64,000 nucleotides of DNA from HyVt-443 sp964544655. Lineage in GTDB: Bacteria; Pseudomonadota; Gammaproteobacteria; Chromatiales; Chromatiaceae. Shown one piece after another: positions 33,825 through 43,800 of this stretch (position 1 is the stretch's first letter; every line of letters begins with the position of its first letter). The notes under the pieces were generated by a model. The model searched no databases. It was not told the DNA's origin and saw only the letters and a program-made list of their open reading frames with translations. The stretch lies in contig CAZJCM010000009.1 in NCBI GenBank assembly GCA_964544655.1, forward strand, positions 1 through 64,000, in the 5' to 3' direction. A program made the position numbers and the translations under genes.

Positions 33825-35861
33825 TTATTTTACCCGCATTCCCGGCTGGGCACCCTCGTCCGGGCTGAGAATGAACAGCTCCTTGCCCCCGGGGCCGGCG
33901 GCCAGGACCATGCCTTCGGAGACGCCGAAGCGCATCTTGCGCGGCGCCAGGTTGGCCACCATCACGGTCAGGCGACCCTCGAGTTGTTGCGGGTCGTAGG
34001 CCGACTTGATACCGGCGAATACGTTACGTGTCTCACCACCCAGATCCAGGGTCAGTTGCAGCAGCTTGTCCGCCCCCTCCACCTGCGCCGCCTTGACGAT
34101 CCGCACGACCCGCAGGTCCACCTTGGCGAAGTCCGGGTACTCGATGACATCGCTGATCGGGTCCTTGCTCAGCGGGCTGTCGGCCGGTGCCGCCGGCTGG
34201 GTGGTGCTCAGGTCCTCTTTCGAGGCCTCGATCATGGCGGCGATCTGTTTCTCCTCGACCCGGGTCATCAGCGGCTTGAACTTGGCGATGCCGTGGTCGG
34301 TGAGGGGCTCGGCAAGGGCGTCCCAGGAGAGGGGGGGCGTCTGCAGAAAGGCCTCGGACTGCTCCGCCGTGGCCGGCAGTATGGGCCGCAGGTAGCCGAT
34401 CAGCAGCCGGAACAGGTTGATGCCCATGGAGCAGACCTGGTGCAGTTCCTGGTCGCGCCCCTCCTCCTTGGCAATGACCCAGGGTTTCTTCTCGTCGATG
34501 TACTGGTTGGCGCGGTCGGCCAGGGCCATGATCTCGCGCACCGCGTGGCTGAACTCGCGCCGCTCGTAACGTTCGGCGATGGCCGCTCCGGCCTGGACGA
34601 ACTCATCGAACAGTGCCGGCTCCGCCAGTTCCGCCGCCAGCCGGTTGTCGAAACGCTTCTTCAGGAACCCGGCGCAACGGCTGGCGATGTTGACCACCTT
34701 GCCTACCAGGTCCGAGTTGACCCGGGCGGTGAAGTCCTCCAGGTTGAGATCGATGTCCTCCACCCCGGCGCCCAGTTTGGCGGCGAAATAGTAGCGCAGG
34801 TATTCCGGATTCAGATGGTCCAGATAGGTACGTGCCTTGATGAAGGTGCCGCGGGACTTGGACATCTTCTGCCCGTCCACGGTGAGGAAGCCGTGAGAAA
34901 AGACTGCAGTTGGGGTACGGAAATCGGCCCCATGCAGCATTGCCGGCCAGAACAGGGCGTGAAAATAGATGATGTCCTTGCCGATGAAGTGGTACAGCTC
35001 GGCGTCGGACTCCTTGGCCCAGAAATCGTCGAATTCGAGTCCTTCGGTGCGGTCGCACAGGTTGCGGAAACTGGCCATGTAGCCAATGGGTGCATCCAGC
35101 CAGACGTAGAAGTACTTGCCCGGATGGTCCGGGATCTCGAAGCCGAAGTAGGGCGCGTCGCGGGAGATGTCCCACTCCTGGAGGCCGGCTTCGAACCACT
35201 CGTCGAGCTTGTTCGCCACTTCATGCTGGAGGTGACCGCCCCGGGTCCATTGCTTGAGCATCTGCTCGAAGTCACCCAGCTTGAAGAAGTAGTGCTCTGA
35301 TTCCCGTTGCTCAGGGGTGGCACCGGAGACAGCGGAGACCGGGTTGATCAGTTCATTCGGAGAGTAACTGGCGCCACATACCTCGCAGTTGTCGCCATAC
35401 TGGTCCGCTGCGCCGCACTTGGGGCACTCGCCCTTGATGAAGCGGTCTGGCAGGAACATCTGTTCCACCGGGTCATAGGCCTGGGTGATGGTGCGCCGGG
35501 CGATGTGGCCATGATCCCGGTTGTGCTCATAGATGGTGTTGGCGTAGAAGCGGTTCTCGTCCGAATGGGTCGAGTGATAGTTGTCGAAGCCGACGCGGAA
35601 CCCGGCGAAATCGGCCTTGTGCTCTTCGGCCACCCGTGCGATCAACTGCTCGGGGGTGATGCCCTCCTGGCGGGCGCGCAGCATGATCGGGGTACCGTGG
35701 GCATCGTCGGCGCAGACGTAGATGCACTGATGCCCCCGCATCTTCTGAAAGCGGACCCAGATATCGGTCTGGATGTACTCCACCAGGTGGCCGATGTGGA
35801 TCGGCCCGTTGGCATAGGGGAGTGCACTGGTTACCAGGATTTTTCGCAGGTTGTCATTCAT
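33825..35861 (-). CDS. metG: Methionyl-tRNA synthetase
   Basis: A 678-residue class I synthetase, close to E. coli MetG (677 aa). The HIGH motif is in ALPYANGPIHIGHL, the KMSKS motif in QKMSKSRGTFI, and the zinc knuckle in CPKCGAADQYGDNCEVCGA. The C-terminal tRNA-binding EMAP domain starts at YPDFAKVDLRVVRIV and ends near AQPGMRVK. The start MNDNLRKILVTSAL at 35861 fits the family; the longer frame to 35906 does not. It is divergent from apbC, the usual pseudomonad-type arrangement. Confidence 0.97.
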   Translation of the reverse strand: MNDNLRKILVTSALPYANGPIHIGHLVEYIQTDIWVRFQKMRGHQCIYVCADDAHGTPIMLRARQEGITPEQLIARVAEEHKADFAGFRVGFDNYHSTHSDENRFYANTIYEHNRDHGHIARRTITQAYDPVEQMFLPDRFIKGECPKCGAADQYGDNCEVCGASYSPNELINPVSAVSGATPEQRESEHYFFKLGDFEQMLKQWTRGGHLQHEVANKLDEWFEAGLQEWDISRDAPYFGFEIPDHPGKYFYVWLDAPIGYMASFRNLCDRTEGLEFDDFWAKESDAELYHFIGKDIIYFHALFWPAMLHGADFRTPTAVFSHGFLTVDGQKMSKSRGTFIKARTYLDHLNPEYLRYYFAAKLGAGVEDIDLNLEDFTARVNSDLVGKVVNIASRCAGFLKKRFDNRLAAELAEPALFDEFVQAGAAIAERYERREFSHAVREIMALADRANQYIDEKKPWVIAKEEGRDQELHQVCSMGINLFRLLIGYLRPILPATAEQSEAFLQTPPLSWDALAEPLTDHGIAKFKPLMTRVEEKQIAAMIEASKEDLSTTQPAAPADSPLSKDPISDVIEYPDFAKVDLRVVRIVKAAQVEGADKLLQLTLDLGGETRNVFAGIKSAYDPQQLEGRLTVMVANLAPRKMRFGVSEGMVLAAGPGGKELFILSPDEGAQPGMRVK

Positions 35862-36192
35862 AGTCGTCAGGCCGAATCCGGAGCGGGTCGCCAAAGCTCG
35901 TAGCAAAGTCTGTTATTATCCCATAGCTGATCGGCTTCAGGAAACCGTTGCCTGATGATCGATCCAGGCTTGTTGCTCAGGGCCAATCCTCGGATAAGGG
36001 CGTCGGGCGGAATGGCCCCCGTTCCCTCTCCCGGAGGACTCCGACCCTTGATGTGGATGAGTATGCCATAAAAAAACCAACTGTTTTAGTTGGGAATCCG
36101 TTTTTTTTCGTGTAAGATGCGCCACCATTCCCATTGGATTATCGCAAACGCGGGGACTGGCCGAGGCCGGGTCCCTTTCGCAGGAGACAGAG
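35862..36192. other. 331-base divergent region between metG and apbC
   Basis: No gene is supported here. The apbC-proximal end holds a hairpin and promoter described separately. The metG-proximal half contains GATAAT on the minus strand near 35918, a possible metG -10 without a convincing -35. The middle is GC-rich with no clear structure. Confidence 0.5.
36077..36118 (+). promoter_or_regulatory. Probable apbC promoter with overlapping hairpin
   Basis: TTGGGA (36090-36095) and TAAGAT (36113-36118) are 17 bases apart, a good sigma-70 pair. CCAACT-GTTTT-AGTTGG (36077-36093) forms a hairpin overlapping the -35, with A7 before it and T8 after it. Hairpin plus T tract would also work as a terminator in either direction. 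Confidence 0.55.
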
Positions 36193-37284
36193 ATGGCTGA
36201 AGTTACGAAAGAGCAGATTGAACAGGCGATCAAGGAGTACACCGAGCCCCACCTGGAAAAGAATCTGGTAGATGCCAAGTATGTCAAAGGCATAGAGCTG
36301 GATGGTGACAAGGTGAAGGTCGAGATCGAGCTGGGCTTTCCGGCCGCCGGCTTCAAGGACGAGCTGGCCGGTGCAGTCAAAGAACGGGTCGAGGCCCTGG
36401 ACGGGGTTGGCAGCGCCGAGGTGAACGTGGGCTGGAAGATCGTCGCCCATTCCGTACAGAAATCCCTGAAGCCGATCGACAATGTGAAGAACATCATCGC
36501 CGTCGCTTCCGGCAAGGGCGGCGTGGGCAAATCCACCACCGCCGTCAATCTGGCCCTGGCCCTGGCTGCAGAAGGTGCCCGGGTAGGGGTGCTGGACGCC
36601 GACATCTATGGTCCGTCCCAGCCGCGTATGCTGGGTGTCTCCGGCCAGCCTGAGTCGAAGGATGGCAAGACCCTGGAGCCGATGCAGAGCTATGGCATCC
36701 AGGCGATGTCCATCGGCTTCCTGGTGGATGAGGAGACGCCGATGATCTGGCGCGGCCCGATGGTCACCCAGGCCCTGGAGCAGCTGCTCAATGACACCAA
36801 CTGGGACGACCTGGACTATCTGGTGATCGACCTGCCGCCGGGTACCGGCGACACCCAGCTGACCCTGGCTCAGAAAGTGCCGGTCTCGGGTGCCGTGATC
36901 GTTACCACGCCCCAGGACATCGCCTTGCTGGATGCCCGCAAAGGATTCAAGATGTTCGAGAAGGTGGAGGTGCCGGTGCTGGGCATCGTGGAGAACATGA
37001 GTACCCACATCTGCTCCAACTGTGGTCACGAGGAGCACATCTTCGGCGAGGGTGGTGGCAGCCGCATGGCCGAGCAGTATGGTGTGGATTTCCTCGGTGC
37101 CCTGCCTCTGGATATCCGTATCCGCGAAGAGACCGATGGCGGTAAGCCGACGGTGGTGGCCGAGCCGGAGTCGCGCATTTCCGAGATCTATCGGGAGATC
37201 GCCCGCAAGACGGCGGCAAAACTGGCGCTGCAGGCCAAGAGCTATGCAGCCAAGTTCCCCAACATCGTGATTCAGAACAACTGA
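36193..37284 (+). CDS. apbC: Iron-sulfur cluster carrier protein ApbC/Mrp
   Basis: A 363-residue MRP-family P-loop ATPase that binds and transfers [4Fe-4S] clusters. The N-terminal MIP18/DUF59-like domain (about 1-90) is followed by a deviant Walker A ASGKGGVGKSTTAVN and Switch region DLPPGTGDTQLTL. The cluster-binding CxxC is CSNCGHEEH. AGGAGACAGAG gives a strong ribosome binding site at ATG 36193. A strong terminator follows. In pseudomonads dcd comes next; here it lies about 12 kb further on. Confidence 0.96.
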   Translation: MAEVTKEQIEQAIKEYTEPHLEKNLVDAKYVKGIELDGDKVKVEIELGFPAAGFKDELAGAVKERVEALDGVGSAEVNVGWKIVAHSVQKSLKPIDNVKNIIAVASGKGGVGKSTTAVNLALALAAEGARVGVLDADIYGPSQPRMLGVSGQPESKDGKTLEPMQSYGIQAMSIGFLVDEETPMIWRGPMVTQALEQLLNDTNWDDLDYLVIDLPPGTGDTQLTLAQKVPVSGAVIVTTPQDIALLDARKGFKMFEKVEVPVLGIVENMSTHICSNCGHEEHIFGEGGGSRMAEQYGVDFLGALPLDIRIREETDGGKPTVVAEPESRISEIYREIARKTAAKLALQAKSYAAKFPNIVIQNN

Positions 37285-37302
37285 TCTCGACTGTTGTACT
37301 GA

Positions 37303-37342
37303 CAAAGCCCCCGCCGGCTGGTGCCGACGGGGGCTTTGTTTC
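37303..37342 (+). terminator. Rho-independent terminator of apbC
   Basis: A stem of 16 bp with one mismatch, CAAAGCCCCCGCCGGC pairing with GCCGACGGGGGCTTTG, has a TGGT loop and is followed by TTTCG. The A/T-rich foot supplies a short U tract. Confidence 0.9.
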
Positions 37343-37613
37343 GTGTGCGTCTAGTGTTCTATCACGTTGGCATTGGTGCACCCATGATCGCGACTGCAGC
37401 GGCTTATTGCCGTAACGAATGGGGGTCAGCGTCGATGACGCATGACACCGAGAGGCCCCAGCTACAAGCGTGTTCTTCAATTGGCGGTGCAGGGATGGGG
37501 CAGGGTAGACCCCAATCCCCTGCGTGCATCATTTCGTCCACGGCGTTGAAACTAAGAGCATCTTCTGCCTAGAACGGGTAAGCTTTTTCATACACCTTGT
37601 TAGAGGAGAGGTA
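37343..37613. other. 271-base gap at the left edge of the accessory block
   Basis: No gene, repeat or tRNA-like attachment site is recognised between the apbC terminator and the histidine kinase. The last part holds the kinase ribosome binding site GAGGAGAGG. Confidence 0.5.
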
Positions 37614-40424
37614 ATGCTGTTTCGTCTGAACAGCCTATGTGGATTGCGCCCACTGCTGCTTGGTCTGTTACTGCTGCTGGGCAGTATCGCACGGGCCGGC
37701 GACTTGCCGTTGAGCCCCGGCGAGCAGGCCTGGCTCCGGGCCCATCCGGTGATCCGCCTGGGAATAGATGCGGGTTTCGGCCCTTATTCCTTCCTCGATG
37801 AACAGGGCCGCGTGCAGGGTGTGGTGGCCGATTTCCTCCCTCTCATCGAGCGTCAGTTGGGGATCCGCTTCGAGACCGTCTCCGATCTCACATGGCCGCA
37901 GCTGATGCAGGCGCTGCGCGAACAGCGGCTGGATGCCGTGGCCACCGTGGTCAGACTGCCCGAGCGGGAATCCTTTATCGCGTTTTCCCGTATCTACCTG
38001 CCCACCCCCCTGGTCATCATGACTCGTGCCGAGACCCCTCAACTGCACTCCCTCGATGACCTGCAACGGCTGCGCCTCACCCTGGTCGAGGGCTACTCAT
38101 CGAGCAAACAGCTGCTGGCCCACTTTCCCGACCTGCGACCACGCTATGTGGCCAACCCGTTGGAAGGGCTGCGGGCGGTCGCCACCGGGGCCGCTGATGC
38201 CTATGTGGGGGTGCTGGGGGTGAACAGCTTCCTGGCGACACAAAGCGGCATCAGCAACCTCAAGGTCAACGCCTCCTTCGATATGGCGAATAACGGTCAG
38301 CGTTTCGGCGTGCGCAAGGATTGGCCGCAGCTGGCTCGATTGCTGGACCGGGCCTTGGCGGCTATCCCCGCCGATCGCAGGCTGGCCATCTTCCAGCGCT
38401 GGTTGCCTCAGTATTTTGATCAGATCGATCGGTTGAGCCGACCTGGCTACATCACCCTGCTGTTCCCCTGGCTGCTGGGCGGTTTGGGTCTGGTCCTGCT
38501 GGCTTATCTGGTGGTTCTGGTGTGGAATCGCCAGCTGCACAACGAGCTGGCGCGGCGCCGCGCCGAGCTGGAGCGGGCCCAGGCCATCGCTCATCTCGGC
38601 GACTGGTCCATGGACACTGCCAGTGGACGCATCACCTGGTCGGACGAACTCTTTCGTATCGCCGGACGCAAGCCCCAGTCAGTGGAGCTGGACTGGCCCA
38701 CCCTGCGCAGCTGGACCCACCCGGACGAACGGGACCGCCTCGATCGCTACCTGCGACGCTTGGGGTCCCTGTCTCCCGGGAAATCCCTGCCGCCACTGGT
38801 CTCCCGCCTGCAGCGTCCGGATGGAGACTCCCGTTGGCTGGAGATCACCAGTTCGGTCGAATTCGATGTTGCGGACAAGCCGGTCCGCTTCTACGGCACT
38901 GCCCAGGATATTACCGAACGTCAGCAGGCCCAGGCCGCGGCAGAACGGCGTGAGGCGATATTGGAGTCGGTGTTCCAAGCCCTGCCCGACCTGTTTTTTC
39001 TCATGCAGGCGGATGGCACCATCCTGGAGTACCGCGCCAAGCGGGAATCTGATCTCTATGTCCCGCCAGAGACCTTTCTCGGCCGGCGCATGCAGGATGT
39101 GCTGCCGGCTGATCTGGCAGCACAGTTCCAGTCGAATCTGGAACTGATTCAGGCACAGACTGGCCAGGTACGCTATGAATACGACCTGACCCTGGCGGAT
39201 GGTGACCACCATTTTGAGGCCAGGCTGAATTGGTTAGCGAGCGGCGATCATGTCGTTGCCGTGATTCGGGATATCACCGAGGAGCATCAGGCCCGTCTGC
39301 GACTGATGCAGAGCGAGGCCCGGCTCAGAGAGGCTCAGCGCCTGGCCCACGTCGGTAGCTGGGAGCTGGACCTGGTGAGTGATCGGCTGCACTGGTCCGA
39401 GGAGGTGTTTCGTATTTTCGAGATCGATCCCAGTCAATTTGGCGCCTCTTATCAGGCCTTCCTCGACGCCATCCACCCGGATGACCGGGAGCGTGTAAAC
39501 CTGGCCTATACGGAATCGGTCGCGCAGCAGAGACCCTTCGCCATTACCCATCGACTGCTGTTTGGCAATGACCGCATCAAGTACGTTGAGGAGCGTGGTG
39601 AGACCACCTACGATGAGGATGGCAAGCCCCTGCGCTCCCTCGGCACGGTACAGGACATCACAGAGCGCAGGCAGGCCGAGGAGGCGATCCGGAGACTCAA
39701 CACCGAGTTGGAATCGCGGGTGCAGGAGCGCACACGAGAACTGCAGGCGGCCAATCAGGAACTGGAGACCTTTACCTACTCGGTGTCCCACGATCTCAAG
39801 GCCCCCCTGCGCGGCATCGATGGCTACAGCCGTCTGTTGCTGGAGGAATATGCCGGGCAGTTGGATGAGGAGGGACGTCTGTTTCTCGCCAATGTGCGCC
39901 ATGGGGTGGCGCAGATGAATCAGCTCATTGAGGACTTGCTGGCCTATTCCCGCATGGAGCGTCGGACCTTGCACGATACCGCCATCGATCTGGCACATTT
40001 GGTGGATGTCATCCTGGCCGAGCGTCAGCAGGAGCTGCAGGCAGCGGGTGTGGCGGTGCAGGTCGATGTGGATTCGCTGACTGTGCGTGCCGATGCCGAG
40101 GGTCTGGCGATGATGCTGCGCAACCTGTTGGACAACGCCATCAAGTTCAGTGCCGCCAGCCAGCCGCCGGTCATCGAGATCAGCGGGACGGAGAAGGGGG
40201 AATCCGTTATCCTTGCCGTCAAGGACAACGGCATTGGGTTTGACATGCGCTTTCATGAGCGAATCTTCACTATCTTCCAGCGCCTGCAGCGAGCGGAGGA
40301 TTATCCCGGCACCGGCGTGGGCCTGGCTATCGTGCACAAAGCGGTGCATCGCATGGGCGGGCGGGTCTGGGCCGAAAGCGTGCCCGGCAAGGGTGCCACC
40401 TTCTACCTGGAGCTGCCGCGATGA
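37614..40424 (+). CDS. Hybrid-sensor histidine kinase with periplasmic solute-binding domain and PAS repeats
   Basis: A 936-residue membrane histidine kinase. Order: signal/anchor (about 12-30), periplasmic SBP_bac_3 domain (about 38-265, starting LSPGEQAWLRAHPVIRLGIDAGFGPYSF), transmembrane helix (about 282-305), three PAS/PAC modules ending DITERQQAQ, DITEEHQAR and DITERRQAE, HisKA with SVSHDLKAPLRGIDGYSRLL, and an HATPase with DNAIKFS, DNGIGFD and GTGVGLAI. It has no receiver domain. The periplasmic domain probably binds an amino-acid-like ligand. GAGGAGAGG precedes ATG 37614. Its stop overlaps the next gene (ATGA), which encodes its likely partner regulator. Confidence 0.92.
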   Translation: MLFRLNSLCGLRPLLLGLLLLLGSIARAGDLPLSPGEQAWLRAHPVIRLGIDAGFGPYSFLDEQGRVQGVVADFLPLIERQLGIRFETVSDLTWPQLMQALREQRLDAVATVVRLPERESFIAFSRIYLPTPLVIMTRAETPQLHSLDDLQRLRLTLVEGYSSSKQLLAHFPDLRPRYVANPLEGLRAVATGAADAYVGVLGVNSFLATQSGISNLKVNASFDMANNGQRFGVRKDWPQLARLLDRALAAIPADRRLAIFQRWLPQYFDQIDRLSRPGYITLLFPWLLGGLGLVLLAYLVVLVWNRQLHNELARRRAELERAQAIAHLGDWSMDTASGRITWSDELFRIAGRKPQSVELDWPTLRSWTHPDERDRLDRYLRRLGSLSPGKSLPPLVSRLQRPDGDSRWLEITSSVEFDVADKPVRFYGTAQDITERQQAQAAAERREAILESVFQALPDLFFLMQADGTILEYRAKRESDLYVPPETFLGRRMQDVLPADLAAQFQSNLELIQAQTGQVRYEYDLTLADGDHHFEARLNWLASGDHVVAVIRDITEEHQARLRLMQSEARLREAQRLAHVGSWELDLVSDRLHWSEEVFRIFEIDPSQFGASYQAFLDAIHPDDRERVNLAYTESVAQQRPFAITHRLLFGNDRIKYVEERGETTYDEDGKPLRSLGTVQDITERRQAEEAIRRLNTELESRVQERTRELQAANQELETFTYSVSHDLKAPLRGIDGYSRLLLEEYAGQLDEEGRLFLANVRHGVAQMNQLIEDLLAYSRMERRTLHDTAIDLAHLVDVILAERQQELQAAGVAVQVDVDSLTVRADAEGLAMMLRNLLDNAIKFSAASQPPVIEISGTEKGESVILAVKDNGIGFDMRFHERIFTIFQRLQRAEDYPGTGVGLAIVHKAVHRMGGRVWAESVPGKGATFYLELPR

Positions 40425-40852
40425 ACCAGGATCTGAGCAATCGCCCCATCCTGCTGGTGGAGGACAACCCGATGGATGTGGACCTGGCCCTGCGCGCCTT
40501 CAAGCGGCGTAATCTCACTAATCCCATCGAGGTGGCCCGGGATGGCGAGGAGGCCCTTGCCTGGCTGCCCCGCTGGGAGGCGGGAGAGGCGCTGCCCCTG
40601 GTGATCCTGCTCGATCTGAAACTGCCCCGGGTGGATGGCCTGGAGGTGCTACGGCGCCTGCGCGAGCATCCGGTCAGTCAGGGTCTGCCGGTGGTAGTGC
40701 TGACCTCGTCCAGCGATGATCGGGATGTGCAGATGGCTTATCGCCTGCATGCCAACTCCTATATTGTGAAACCGGTCAACTTCGACAAGTTCATGGATGT
40801 AGCGGCGCAGATCGAACTCTACTGGTGCCTGCTCAATCACCCGCCGAGATGA
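40421..40852 (+). CDS. Single-domain response regulator (Rcp1-like)
   Basis: A 143-residue receiver-only protein. The acidic pocket is LLVEDNPMDVDLALRAF, the phospho-acceptor aspartate is in VILLDLKLPRVDGLEVL, and the conserved threonine/serine and lysine are in VVLTSSSD and YIVKPVNFDKF. The NPMDVDL and long beta4 region match regulators paired with phytochrome-like kinases (Rcp1 type). It has no output domain, so it would relay phosphate or act by protein contact. It overlaps the kinase gene by four bases and is followed four bases later by a tandem-receiver protein. Confidence 0.93.
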   Translation: MNQDLSNRPILLVEDNPMDVDLALRAFKRRNLTNPIEVARDGEEALAWLPRWEAGEALPLVILLDLKLPRVDGLEVLRRLREHPVSQGLPVVVLTSSSDDRDVQMAYRLHANSYIVKPVNFDKFMDVAAQIELYWCLLNHPPR

Positions 40853-40856
40853 CCTG

Positions 40857-43800
40857 ATGCGTGTCCTGCATGTAGAAGACAATGCGGTCGATGCTGACTT
40901 GATCCGGCGCGAACTGGCCCGTATGGCACCAGATATTCAGCTGGATCAGGTGACCAATCTGGCTAGTGCACGGGAGCGTCTACAGACTCCAGACAACTAC
41001 GATCTGGCGTTGGTGGACCTGTGGCTGCCGGATGGCAGCGGCCTGGAACTGCTGGGGGAGATCAGGCAAGGGCAGCTGCCCCTGGCGGTGGTGGTGCTAA
41101 CCGGCTCAGGAGGTCAGGACGCGGCCATCGCTGCACTCAAGGCAGGTGCCGATGATTATCTGAGCAAACAGGATGATCTGTCTCGCCTGCCCGCCACCCT
41201 GCATAACGCCCACCAGCGCTTCACTGAATCCCACAACTACCGGTCTTCTCCCCTGCGGGTTCTCTATGCCGAACACAACGCGGCAGACAGCGATCTGACC
41301 CGCCGTCACTTGGCCCAGCATGCCCCCCATATCCGACTTACAGTGGTTACAGATGCCATGCAGGCGCTGGAGCGACTGCCAGCGGATGCAGCAACCCCTG
41401 TAGGTTTCGATGTGCTGCTGCTGGACTACCGTCTGCCAGGCATGAATGCCCTGGAATTGACCAAGGTGCTGCGGCTGGATCGGGGACTGGGCATCCCCAT
41501 CGTGCTGGTGTCCGGCCAGGGCAGCGAGGCGGTGGCGGCCCAGGCACTGCGCCTGGGAGTGGATGATTTTATCTCCAAACACGAGGGCTATCTGTACGAA
41601 TTGACCCCCACCCTGGATAAGGTGCGACAGCAGGCACAACTGCAGCATCAGCAGCGAAAGCTGCAGGCGACCTCCCAGCGTCTGAGCCATCTGCTGAACG
41701 CCAGTCCGGTCATTCTCTATACTCTGCGTCTCGAGGGGGATACAGCGGTCTTGACATGGGTGAGTGACAATATCAGTCAGCAACTGGGCTACTCGGTGGA
41801 GCAGGCCCTGGCACCCGGCTGGTGGTTCGATCACCTGTATGCCGATGACCGTGAAGCGATCCTGACTGCTGTGCAGACCCTGATCGCTGAAGGGCATCAT
41901 GTCCATGAATACCGTTTTCTCGACTCTGCCGGCCAGGTGCGCTGGATCCATGATGAGATGCGCCTGCTTGACGACGCGCCGAACCAGCAGCCGGAGGTCA
42001 TCGGCGCTTGGCGGGATATCACAGAGGCCAAGCAGGCCGAACAGGTGCAGCAGACCCGCATCGTGGTGCTCGATCGCCTGGGCGGTAATGCCAGCCTCTC
42101 CGGCATCCTGCATGATATTGCTACCCGATTGGAGCAGATCCGTCCACAGATGCTGGTCTCCATCCTGCTGCTGGACCCCCATACCAACCGGCTGTACACA
42201 GGGGCAGCGCCGAGTCTGCCGGGGGATTACAATGCGGCTGTGGATGGATTGGTGCCGGCGGAGGGGAAGGGCTCCTGCGGCACCGCCGCAGCCTTGGGTA
42301 AAACGGTGATCGTCGAGGATATCCAGAGCCACCCCTACTGGGCGGACTATGTGGATATTGCCACCAAGGCCGGGCTGTGCGCCTGCTGGTCGGTTCCCTT
42401 CAAGGACGAACAGGGTGAGGTGATCGGGACCTTCGCTGTCTACTATGCCCAGCCACAATCGCCATCGCAGATGGATCTCGATCTGATCGACGAATTCGCC
42501 CGTCTCACCAGCCTGGCGGTACAGCGGATACGTGTCACCACCGCCATGCGTCAGGCCGCGACGGTGTTCGAGAGCACCCAGGAGGGGGTGATTATCACCG
42601 ATCTGCAACCCCGCATCCTCAATGTCAACCGGGCCTTTACCGAGATCAGCGGCTACACAGAGAGTGATGTGGTAGGGCAGAATCCCAAGGTGCTGCAATC
42701 CGGTCGGCACGATCAGTCGTTCTACCAAGCCCTGTGGGCCAGTCTGTTAGAGACTGGTTACTGGCAGGGGGAAATCTGGAACCGGCGCAAGAACGGGGAG
42801 CTGTTTCCCCAATTGCTCACCATCAGCACAGTACGGGATGAACGGGATAACCCCACGCACTATGTGGCAGTGATGACCGATATCAGCCAGATCAAACAGT
42901 CGGAGCAGCGGCTCGAGTATCTGGCCCACTATGATCCGCTCACTAATCTGCCAAACCGTCTGTTGCTCAACGCCCGGCTGAGGCACGCCCTGCAGCAGGC
43001 GGCCCGCTATCGGACACCCATCGCCGTGATGTTTCTCGATCTCGACCGTTTCAAGCAGATCAACGACAGTTTCGGCCATCCGGTGGGCGACCAGTTGCTC
43101 AAGGCAGCAGGCGAACGCCTCGGCCATTGTGTGCGCGTCAACGATACGGTGGCGCGGGTGGGCGGTGACGAATTTGTCCTCCTGCTGGAGGATATCAAAC
43201 AGCCGGAAAACGCTGCCGTGGTGGCGGAGAAGATTCTGCTCGGGTTCACCGAGCCCTTCGATCTGGCCGGCCAGGAAATCTACATCACGCCCAGTATCGG
43301 CGTTTGTCTCTATCCGCGTGATGGCGAGGAGGCTGATACGCTGCTGCGCAACGCCGATACGGCCCTTTACGCGGCAAAGGGGCAAGGGCGCAACTGTTAT
43401 GCCTTCTATAGCGAGCAGCTAACCGCCCATGCGTTCGAGCAGGTGATGCTGGAAAACAGCTTGCGCAAGGCCATTACACGCAATGAGCTGCTGCTCTACT
43501 ATCAGCCTCAGCTGGATTTGCGCAACGGCCGGCTGATCGGTGCCGAGGCCCTGGTGCGCTGGCAACACCCGGACTTAGGGCTGGTTCCACCGATCAAGTT
43601 CATTCCCCTGGCGGAAGAGACCGGGCTCATCGTCGAGATCGGCGACTGGGTGCTGCAGACCGCCTGTACCCAGGCCCGGGCCTGGCTGGATCAGGGGCTG
43701 GAGATCGGCCGTATAGCGGTCAATGTGGCCGGGCCGCAGATTAAACGGCGGGCGATTATGGACCAGGTGCAAAGGGCGCTCGAGTCGAGTGGACTACCGG

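Noticed and set aside
33363..35300. 645-codon plus-strand open frame opposite metG and rnfA
   Set aside because: Runs across two real genes on the other strand and has no recognisable protein features.
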